A stretch of 42,465 nucleotides of DNA from Candidatus Tabaqchalia intestinavium (GTDB taxonomy: Bacteria; Bacillota; Clostridia; Oscillospirales; CAJFTT01), in the NCBI GenBank assembly GCA_904420005.1, contig CAJFTT010000015.1, positions 1-42,465 on the forward strand, read 5' to 3'. A program made the position numbers and the translations under genes. This document shows, piece by piece, positions 24,283 to 31,026 of the stretch. The notes beneath the pieces are model-generated. The model saw only the letters and a program-made list of their open reading frames with translations, was not told the DNA's origin and ran no database searches. How positions within the stretch are numbered: position 1 is the first letter of the stretch; each line of letters opens with the position of its first letter.

Positions 24283-24385
24283 GCTCGTTTCCTTCCTTTC
24301 TTCTTTCCGCCGTGCGCCGGAGCCGCCGCTCCTCGTTCCGGCGGAACTCAATTACAATACGCCTTCACAGATGTACTTGTCTCTA

Positions 24386-24414
24386 TATTCTATGAACGGC
24401 TTGCCCGTCTGGTG
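24386..24414 (-). promoter_or_regulatory. Sigma-K-like promoter of dpaA (spoVF)
   Basis: On the minus strand CACC (24411-24414, -35) is followed after 16 bp by CATAGAATA (24386-24394, -10). Both fit the known Bacillus sigma-K pattern (mACm, N16, CATAnnnTA). It lies 103 bp before the dpaA start. Confidence 0.7.
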
Positions 24415-24516
24415 AGATGATTCCGGCAATTCCCGTTCGGCGGGCGCGGTGCGCCCTTGATGCGGCGCGAAAGCGCATCCCTACGATACGTATTGGAATA
24501 TATGGACAAAAAAATA

Positions 24517-24550
24517 CAGGAAGGAATCGAACTGTGTCGATTCCTTCCTG
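24517..24550 (-). terminator. Terminator of the ATPase-HD operon
   Basis: The arms caggaaggaatcga (24517-24530) and tcgattccttcctg (24537-24550) pair over 14 bp. On the minus strand TATTTTTTT follows. Confidence 0.9.
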
Positions 24551-24684
24551 TTGCTTTCCAGCGAGCAGGATTGCCCTCCCGCCCCAAGGCGATTCCCCCG
24601 CGCGGCCGGCAGCGCATCCAGGAAAGGCCAAAGCCTTGCCGGCGGCGCAACGGGCAAGGGATTCCCGGCGCCATGCAGGAAAAG
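24551..24684. other. Gene-free interval before the tandem repeat
   Basis: It is GC-rich, with no coding signal. With the flanking features it completes the gene-free span 24283-24768 between dpaA and the HD-domain gene. Confidence 0.5.
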
Positions 24685-24754
24685 AGGCGGCCGTTCCCCC
24701 GGCCGGGAGCTTCCTTTCGAGGCGGCCGTTTTTCCCGGCCGGGACGTTCTTCCC
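24685..24754. repeat. Two imperfect tandem 35-bp repeats
   Basis: Copy 1 (24685-24719) and copy 2 (24720-24754) both begin aggcggccgtt and share a cccggccggga core with the same 35-bp period. They are followed by the 3' end of the HD gene. Confidence 0.7.
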
Positions 24755-24768
24755 GGGCCGCCGGCCGT

Positions 24769-25428
24769 TTACAGCAGCCGCGTATCGTTGATGGTCAGGG
24801 TGAATTTCAGTCCCAAAAACTCCGCCGCGCGCCGGCACATGAGCATGCGCGAAAGGAAAATTTCGAAATAATCCATCACCGGGCAGATCTGCGTGTCGAT
24901 CCGCAGCGTCAGTCCCACCTCCCCCGCTTCGCGGTCGAGGCGGAGGGCGGTATGGATGACCGCGTAGTTGACGCGGTCGTGAATGTCAAACTTCGACATG
25001 TCGGAATTGCGCACGCGGCTGCGGCGCACGTCGCATTTGTCCGCGATGATGAGCGCGGCCGAGACCGGGCTGACGGCGGTGCCGGTGCCCTCGTCATGAT
25101 TGCCGATCGCGCCGACGACGATCGCCAGATCCTGCGGGGCGATGCCCAGGCGGTCGAGGATGCGAAACGCCATCACCGCGCCGGTTTCGGCATGCCCATG
25201 GCGGTTGACGACGTTGCCGATGTCATGCATCCACGCCGCGATGCGCGCCAGCTCGATGGTGTGCGCGTCATACCCCAGCTCGGTGAGCAGATACGCCGCG
25301 TCGGCCGCCACCTTGCCGACGTGCGCGTAGCTGTGCTCTGTGAAGCCCAGCACGTCGAGCACACGGTCGCCCGCCTCGATATATGCGCTGATTTCCTCGT
25401 GCTTTTTGATCTCCTCAAACGTGATCAT
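24769..25428 (-). CDS. HD-domain phosphohydrolase-like protein
   Basis: 219 residues. Metal ligands of the HD fold are visible: the histidine in EHSYAHVGKVA, the HD pair in WMHDIGNVVNRHGHAETGA, a further histidine in AIGNHDEGTG, and the aspartate in ALIIADKCDVRR. The ordering matches HD hydrolases acting on phosphates; the substrate cannot be read. The start at 25428 is chosen over a GTG seven codons earlier because GGGAGG lies just within that extension. It lies 37 bp after the ATPase gene and shares its transcript. Confidence 0.88.
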   Translation of the reverse strand: MITFEEIKKHEEISAYIEAGDRVLDVLGFTEHSYAHVGKVAADAAYLLTELGYDAHTIELARIAAWMHDIGNVVNRHGHAETGAVMAFRILDRLGIAPQDLAIVVGAIGNHDEGTGTAVSPVSAALIIADKCDVRRSRVRNSDMSKFDIHDRVNYAVIHTALRLDREAGEVGLTLRIDTQICPVMDYFEIFLSRMLMCRRAAEFLGLKFTLTINDTRLL

Positions 25429-25465
25429 AGACGGCAAACCTCCCTGCACAGTGTTGTCCGGCGTT

Positions 25466-28108
25466 TCACTTTTTCGCGCGGCGGCGGGCCGCCAGGCGCT
25501 GGAAGAGCTTGACCAGCTCGACGATGGGGATCACGCAGAAGGCCAGCCCCAGCGCGACGGCGAACTCCGCCAGGGAAATATGCTCGAACTGGAACAGCGC
25601 CGATAAAGCCGGGACATAGATGACCAGCGCCGTCAGCAGCAGCGAAAACAGCATCGCGCCCAGCAGAAGCAGGTTCTGCTTCTTCAGCTGAAACAGCGAA
25701 GCGCGCTGCGAACGCAGGTTGAACGCGTGGAAGATCTCCGCCATCGACATGGCCAAAAACGCCATCGTCGTGCCGTCGGGGCTGTTGGTGATCTCCCACA
25801 CGCCCGCCTCCATGAAATGGCCGATGAAATAAGCCGCGAGTGTGATCGCCGCGATGAGGACGCCCTGATACGCCACGTCCACGCCAAGGCCGCCGGCGAA
25901 CACCCCTTCCTTCGCGTCGCGCGGCGGGCGGCGCATGAGGCCGGGCTCGCTGCGCTCCATGCCCAGCGCCAGTGCCGGGAAGCAGTCGGTGATGAGATTG
26001 ATCCAGAGAATATGCGCCGGGCGCAGGATGGTGAAGCCCAGCAGCGTCGCAGTGAAAATGCACACCACTTCGCTGATGTTGGAGGAGAGCAGGAACTGGA
26101 TCGCCTTGCGGATGTTGTCATAAATCCGCCGCCCTTCCTCCACGGCCTTGACAATGGTGGCGAAATTATCGTCCGCCAGCACCATATCGGCCACGTTCTT
26201 GGTCACGTCGGTGCCGGTGATGCCCATGCCCACGCCGATGTCGGCGCTTTTGATGGAGGGGGCGTCGTTGACGCCGTCGCCCGTCATGGCCGTGATCTTC
26301 CCCCGCTTTTTCCAGGCGTTGACGATGCGCACCTTATGCTCCGGCTGCACCCGGGCATAGACGGAATACTGCTCCACCTGCTGCTCAAACGCTTCCTCGG
26401 ACAGCTTTTCCAGCTCGGCGCCGGTGATGGCCTGCGACGGGTCGGAGAGGATCCCCAGCTCCTTCGCGATGGCGACGGCGGTGTCCCGATGGTCGCCGGT
26501 GATCATGATGGGGCGGATGCCGGCGCTGCGGCATTCCTCGATGGCGACCTTGACCTCCGGCCGGATCGGGTCGATCATGCCGACGAGCCCGATATAGACC
26601 AGCTCCTGCTCGAGCGCCTGCGGAGAAGTGTCCGCAGGCGGCGCATCATAGCGGCGAAACGCCGCGCACAGCACGCGCAGCGCCCGGCTGGCCATGGCCT
26701 CGTTCTCCCCGAGAATGCGCCGGCGAGCTTCCTCGGTCATGGGCTGCGCCTCGCCGTCCTGCCAATAGGCGGTGCAGCAGCGCAGCACCTCGTCGGGCGC
26801 ACCTTTGGTATACTGCACGGCGGCGCCGTCGGGCAGCCGGTGGATGGTGGACATCCGCTTGCGGTCGGAATCGAACGGCGCTTCGCCCACGCGCGGCAGC
26901 TCGCGCTTGAGGTCGTTCTTATTGAGCCCCAGGTTGAGCGCATACTGCACGAGGGCGTTCTCCGTCGGCTCCCCGACGACCGCTCCGTCCTCCTGCACCT
27001 CGGCGTCGCTGCACAGCGCCATCGCCCGCGCGAGCAGCGGTTCGTCCGCGCCCGTATGCTCGACGACCGTCATTTTGTTCTGCGTGAGCGTACCGGTTTT
27101 GTCCGAGCAGATGATCTGCGTGCATCCCAGCGTCTCCACGGCGGTCAGCCGGCGGATGACGGCGTTGTGCCGGGCCATTTTGGTCACGCCGATGGACAGC
27201 AGGATCGTCACGACCGCCGCCAGCCCCTCCGGGATGGCCGCGACGGCGAGGCTGACCGCCACGAGGAAGGTGTCGAGCACCGTTTTGCCGTCAAACTGGC
27301 CCGCGCGCACCAGGCTGAAAACGAACATGAACGCACAGATCCCCACCACCAGGAAGGTCAGCGTCCGGCTGAGCTGCGCCAGGCGGCGCTGCAGCGGCGT
27401 CTGATTGTCCGCCGCCTGCGTGAGCACGCCCGCGATTTTGCCCATCTCGGTGCGCATACCGGTTTCCGTCACGACCGCCGTGCCCCGGCCATAGGCCACT
27501 GTGCTGCCCATATACACCATGTTGGTCCGGTCGCCGAGCGGCACGTCCTCCTCCCCTGCAAGGGGCTGGATCCCTTTCTCGACCGGCACGGACTCGCCCG
27601 TCAGCGCCGCTTCCTCCACCTTGAGGCTCGCGCTCTCGAGCAGGCGCGCATCTGCCGGCACGGCGTCCCCCGCCTCGAGCAGCACCACGTCGCCGGGCAC
27701 AAGCTTCTCGCTCTCCAGCCGCACGATCTCCCCGTCGCGCAGCACCTTCGAGGTCGCCGCCGTCATGCGTCCGAGCGCCTCAATGGCCTTTTCCGCCTTA
27801 TTCTCCTGGTAAACGCCCAGCACGGCGTTGATGATCACGACAAACAGGATGATAAACACGTCGGCAAACGATTCCCCCGACAGCGCCGATGTGACGCCTG
27901 AGATCGCCGCCGCGACAAGAAGGATGAGGATCATCGGATCCGCCAACTGCTTGGCGAACCGCTTGAGGATCGAATCTTTCTTGCCCTCCTCCAGCCGGTT
28001 GGGACCGCTCTCCGCAAGCCGCTGGTCGGCCTCCTTCTGCGTCAGGCCGCCCGCCTGCGCGCGCAGCGCCTCGAGCGTCTGCTGCGCCGTCTCCCGGTAC
28101 CACTGCAT
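25466..28108 (-). CDS. P-type ATPase, calcium-transporting (P2A type)
   Basis: 880 residues, an ATP-driven cation pump of the inner membrane. The layout is complete: N-terminal cation domain; two helices (PMILILLVAAAISG, FIILFVVIINAVLG); actuator with TGES; two helices with the ion-site motif PEGL; phosphorylation site DKTGTLT; nucleotide domain with KGAPDEVL; hinge TGDGVNDAPSIKSADIGVGM; and a six-helix C terminus with NISEV and NLITDCFPALALGMER, which fit Ca2+ sites of SERCA-like pumps. Calcium is the most likely ion, manganese less so. The start has AAGGAGG 7 bases upstream. It is first in an operon with the HD gene. Confidence 0.94.
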   Translation of the reverse strand: MQWYRETAQQTLEALRAQAGGLTQKEADQRLAESGPNRLEEGKKDSILKRFAKQLADPMILILLVAAAISGVTSALSGESFADVFIILFVVIINAVLGVYQENKAEKAIEALGRMTAATSKVLRDGEIVRLESEKLVPGDVVLLEAGDAVPADARLLESASLKVEEAALTGESVPVEKGIQPLAGEEDVPLGDRTNMVYMGSTVAYGRGTAVVTETGMRTEMGKIAGVLTQAADNQTPLQRRLAQLSRTLTFLVVGICAFMFVFSLVRAGQFDGKTVLDTFLVAVSLAVAAIPEGLAAVVTILLSIGVTKMARHNAVIRRLTAVETLGCTQIICSDKTGTLTQNKMTVVEHTGADEPLLARAMALCSDAEVQEDGAVVGEPTENALVQYALNLGLNKNDLKRELPRVGEAPFDSDRKRMSTIHRLPDGAAVQYTKGAPDEVLRCCTAYWQDGEAQPMTEEARRRILGENEAMASRALRVLCAAFRRYDAPPADTSPQALEQELVYIGLVGMIDPIRPEVKVAIEECRSAGIRPIMITGDHRDTAVAIAKELGILSDPSQAITGAELEKLSEEAFEQQVEQYSVYARVQPEHKVRIVNAWKKRGKITAMTGDGVNDAPSIKSADIGVGMGITGTDVTKNVADMVLADDNFATIVKAVEEGRRIYDNIRKAIQFLLSSNISEVVCIFTATLLGFTILRPAHILWINLITDCFPALALGMERSEPGLMRRPPRDAKEGVFAGGLGVDVAYQGVLIAAITLAAYFIGHFMEAGVWEITNSPDGTTMAFLAMSMAEIFHAFNLRSQRASLFQLKKQNLLLLGAMLFSLLLTALVIYVPALSALFQFEHISLAEFAVALGLAFCVIPIVELVKLFQRLAARRRAKK

Positions 28109-28213
28109 TCCGCTGCCTCCTTTTCCTGCGCCCCGGCGGGCGCAAAGCCTTTTCTTCCTGGCAATTGTTTCCGCGCGGCGGGCTTCTCACCGGCCCGCGC
28201 TTGCGTCTTCATT

Positions 28214-28219
28214 AGTATA
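28214..28219 (-). promoter_or_regulatory. Extended -10 promoter of the ATPase operon
   Basis: TATACT preceded by GTGG gives an extended -10. The -35 region is a poor match (ATACGA at 17 bp). It lies 105 bp before the ATPase start. Confidence 0.7.
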
Positions 28220-28307
28220 CCACGGCGGCAGCGTTTTCGTATAGAGGAATTTTTCGATTTTTCCTGCCGGACGTGCCGCTCTTCACACATTTTTCCGCCG
28301 TTTGCGG

Positions 28308-28313
28308 TACAAT
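28308..28313 (+). promoter_or_regulatory. Possible -10 of the recombinase gene
   Basis: TACAAT follows GCGG, with no good -35. It lies about 200 bp before the start codon. The 28220-28509 stretch between it and the divergent promoter holds no gene. Confidence 0.4.
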
Positions 28314-28509
28314 GCTGTTTATCCATGGAATCGCCCAGCGCGGCGGCCCCAACCGCAAGGGAAGAGGCGACCGGCCGCCGCGCCCTGCCTCGCGGCGCGC
28401 CTGGCGTCAGAATATTTTCTTCTGCAAAAGCACACAGGGGAGCGCCGGCCGGGGCGCGCGGTTCCCATCGGGAAATAACCGCCAAAAAAGAAATCAGGAG
28501 GGAATTTGT

Positions 28510-29112
28510 ATGGAAGACGCAACGAACATCTTCGGGTACGTCCGCGTATCCACCAAGGAACAGAACGAAGACCGCCAGCTGCTCGCGCTGCGGGAATTCC
28601 CCGTGCTCGAGCAGAACATTTTCATGGACAAGCTCAGCGGCAAGGACTTCAACCGTCCGCGGTACAAGCGCCTGGTGCGCAAGCTCAAGCCGGGGAATGT
28701 GCTGGTGGTCAAGTCCATCGACCGGCCGGGGCGCAATTACGAGGAGATCCTCGAGCAGTGGCGTATTCTGACCAAGGAGAAAGGCGTGGACATCGTCGTG
28801 CTGGACATGCCGCTGCTGGACACGCGCGTGCATGAGCGCGACCTGACCGGCGTGTTCATCGCCGACCTCGTGCTGCAGATCCTGTCCTACGTCGCGCAGA
28901 CCGAGCGCGAGAACATCCGGCGGCGGCAGGCCGAGGGCATCGCCGCCGCCCGGCTGCGCGGCGTGAGCTTCGGCCGGCCGCGCAAGCCCATCCCGGAGGA
29001 TTTCCCTCATATTAAAGAGGCCTGGCGCGAAGGCTCTTTCGGCTCGCGGGAGGCGGCGCGCCGCCTCGGCGTGGCGCAGGACACGTTCCTGCGCTGGACG
29101 CGCGGAGAATGA
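28510..29112 (+). CDS. Serine site-specific recombinase (resolvase/invertase type)
   Basis: 200 residues, resolvase-size. The catalytic domain has GYVRVSTKEQNEDRQ with the nucleophile serine, DKLSGKDFNRP, and SIDRPGRNYEEI, where relatives usually have leucine before GRN (DRLGRN). The E helix is YVAQTERENIRRRQAEGI. The C-terminal helix-turn-helix (GSREAARRLGVAQDTFLRW) binds the crossover site. The start at 28510 has GGAGG 7 bases upstream. No transposon partner, integrase attachment site or invertible segment was recognised beside it, so it is an orphan. It may be active elsewhere, or be a remnant of a mobile element. Confidence 0.93.
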   Translation: MEDATNIFGYVRVSTKEQNEDRQLLALREFPVLEQNIFMDKLSGKDFNRPRYKRLVRKLKPGNVLVVKSIDRPGRNYEEILEQWRILTKEKGVDIVVLDMPLLDTRVHERDLTGVFIADLVLQILSYVAQTERENIRRRQAEGIAAARLRGVSFGRPRKPIPEDFPHIKEAWREGSFGSREAARRLGVAQDTFLRWTRGE

Positions 29113-29294
29113 CGCGCCCGCCGGGCCGGCGGCCGGCGGGAAAGCGGTGATGTCTCGTCCCGCCGTCACAGTCGGGCGACGCGATCGTTTCTTTTCCAGG
29201 CCTTTTCCTGGCAGAGAAGGCAGAAATTCAGCGAAACGCACAAGATTGGCGATATTTTGCCCGTCAAAATGATCGAATCCCACACCTTCTATCG

Positions 29295-29330
29295 CCGATT
29301 TTCCTGTTTTGGACGGAAAATCGGGCGTTT
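29295..29330 (+). terminator. Terminator after the recombinase gene
   Basis: The arms ccgattttcc (29295-29304) and ggaaaatcgg (29315-29324) pair over 10 bp around a 10-base loop, then GCGTTTT follows. The rest of 29113-29347 shows nothing. Confidence 0.65.
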
Positions 29331-29347
29331 TGTCGCGCCGCGTCGGG

Positions 29348-29376
29348 TTGACAAACCACGCCGTTTGCGGTAAACT
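29348..29376 (+). promoter_or_regulatory. Sigma-A promoter of the glycosyltransferase gene
   Basis: -35 TTGACA (29348-29353, exact), 17-bp spacer, -10 TAAACT (29371-29376). It leaves a leader of about 100 bases before the start codon. Confidence 0.82.
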
Positions 29377-29483
29377 CTATCTACTTTGAACCCTTTCCTG
29401 CGCATGTGCGCATGGCGCAAATCCGCATTGTCACAGGGTTCGTCACGATTTTTCATCGTTTTGAAGAAATAGGAGTCGTTGGA

Positions 29484-30743
29484 ATGGATATTGATATTGT
29501 TCTCACGATTGAACGGTGCATTCACCTGACATTCACGCTTTGCTATGCGTACCAGGTCTTTTACATTTTCTACATGCTCATCCGCGGCAACCGGCCGTTG
29601 TCGCTGGCCCGCAAGCAATATCGGTACGCCGTCATCATCTGCGCGCGCAACGAGTCGAACGTCATCGGGCATCTGATCGACAGCATTCATCAGCAGGACT
29701 ATCCACAGGAGCTGGTGGACGTGCTCGTCGTGGCGGACAACTGCACCGACAACACGGCTGATGTTTCCCGCGAACACGGCGCGAAGGTGTTCGAGCGGTT
29801 CAATACCGAGCTGGTCGGCAAGGGATATGCTCTCGACTGGCTGTTCAAGAACCTGTTCGCGTCGGGGGATTTCGACAATTACGACGGATTCTTCGTGTTC
29901 GACGCCGATAACCTGCTTGAGCCGAATTACATCACCGAGATGAATAAGGTCTTCGATCGGGGCTTCCAGGCGATCACCAGCTACCGCAATACCAAAAACT
30001 ATGATTCCAACTGGATCTCGGCGGGCTATTCGCTGTGGTTCCTGCGCGAATCGAAATACCTCAACAACGCCCGCATGAACCTCGGCACGAGCTGCGCCAT
30101 TTCGGGCACCGGGTTCCTGCTGCACCATGACATCATCAAAAAGCAGGGCGGCTGGAATTACCATCTGCTCACGGAGGACATCGAGTTCACGACCGCCAAC
30201 GTCATCCAGGGCGAGAGAATCGGCTACTGCCACACCGCGATGTTCTATGACGAGCAGCCCATCACCTTCAAGCAGTCGTGGGTGCAGCGCTTGCGCTGGT
30301 CGAAGGGCTTTTATCAGGTGTTCCACAAATACGGCTTCCAGCTGCTCAAAACCATCTTTGTCAAGGGCAGCTTCGCCTGCCTGGATATTTTGATGTCCAT
30401 TTTCCCCGCGCTGTTCCTGACGCTGCTGAGCATCGTGTGCTACATTGGCGCGGCGATTTACGGCATTTTCGCCATCCAGTCCAGCCCCATGCTGCTTGAT
30501 CTGGCCATGTCGTTTTTCATCATGGTGTTCAACGTTTACCTGTTCCTTTACCTGGTAGGGCTCATCACCACCATCACAGAATGGAACAATATTCACTGCC
30601 GAAATTCCAACAAGATCCTGTATACTTTCACGTTCCCCATCTTCATGCTCACCTACATCCCCATCGCCATCGTGGCGCTGTTCAAAAAGGTCGGCTGGCA
30701 GCCGATCCAGCACACGATCGCGCGCCCGGATGTGAAGAAATGA
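29484..30743 (+). CDS. Membrane GT2-family glycosyltransferase
   Basis: 419 residues. One or two N-terminal hydrophobic segments (about 8-38) precede the GT2 domain: VIICARNESNVIGHLIDSI, VADNCTDNTADV, the metal-binding FVFDADNLLEPN, the acceptor-site LTEDIEF, and QRLRWSKG (the QxxRW motif of processive enzymes). Three or four C-terminal membrane helices follow. The QxxRW and membrane layout resemble cellulose/hyaluronan synthase-like enzymes and polysaccharide GT2s, but no partner protein is adjacent, so processivity is uncertain. The start at 29484 has AGGAG 8 bases upstream; a longer frame has no site. Confidence 0.92.
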   Translation: MDIDIVLTIERCIHLTFTLCYAYQVFYIFYMLIRGNRPLSLARKQYRYAVIICARNESNVIGHLIDSIHQQDYPQELVDVLVVADNCTDNTADVSREHGAKVFERFNTELVGKGYALDWLFKNLFASGDFDNYDGFFVFDADNLLEPNYITEMNKVFDRGFQAITSYRNTKNYDSNWISAGYSLWFLRESKYLNNARMNLGTSCAISGTGFLLHHDIIKKQGGWNYHLLTEDIEFTTANVIQGERIGYCHTAMFYDEQPITFKQSWVQRLRWSKGFYQVFHKYGFQLLKTIFVKGSFACLDILMSIFPALFLTLLSIVCYIGAAIYGIFAIQSSPMLLDLAMSFFIMVFNVYLFLYLVGLITTITEWNNIHCRNSNKILYTFTFPIFMLTYIPIAIVALFKKVGWQPIQHTIARPDVKK

Positions 30744-30764
30744 CCGACGCTCGGTCCTTTGCTG

Positions 30765-30799
30765 CGGCCCGTGCTCCCGTGGGAGTACGGGCCGTTTTT
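30765..30799 (+). terminator. Terminator after the glycosyltransferase gene
   Basis: The sequences cggcccgt and acgggccg flank a short inner stem and are followed by T5. Confidence 0.9.
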
Positions 30800-30966
30800 C
30801 TCGTTTGGCGGGGCGAACGCCGCAAACATCCCGTACATATATTCGCAAAGATTTTATTGTCGCTTGTCCACTTATTGTCTTATTGCACAAAATTCAACGG
30901 TAATATTTAGGCAGTATTTCGATACAGTTTCACAGAATGTTAATATGATTTTGCTTTCTGATTGTT

Positions 30967-30972
30967 TATAAT
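30967..30972 (+). promoter_or_regulatory. Candidate -10 of the discoidin-domain gene
   Basis: TATAAT occurs in an AT-rich leader 54 bp before the start codon. No good -35 is visible (TATGAT at 17 bp). Confidence 0.55.
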
Positions 30973-31026
30973 GGAGGCTAAGGAATCAGCAAAGAGTGCT
31001 GGAACAGCAATGAGGAGGTTTTTACT

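Noticed and set aside
24769-25428. The HD-domain protein as a second dGTPase
   Set aside because: It is shorter and lacks the dGTPase signatures HCKAFRRLKHKTQ and GHTPFGHAGE that the gene at 6945-7943 shows.
25727-27901. A plus-strand open frame of about 720 codons across the P-type ATPase
   Set aside because: The minus strand carries every conserved P-type motif. The plus frame is a composition effect.
28510-29112. The recombinase as a phage integrase at a prophage end
   Set aside because: The protein is resolvase-sized (200 residues), lacking the long C-terminal part of large serine integrases, and no phage gene lies near it.
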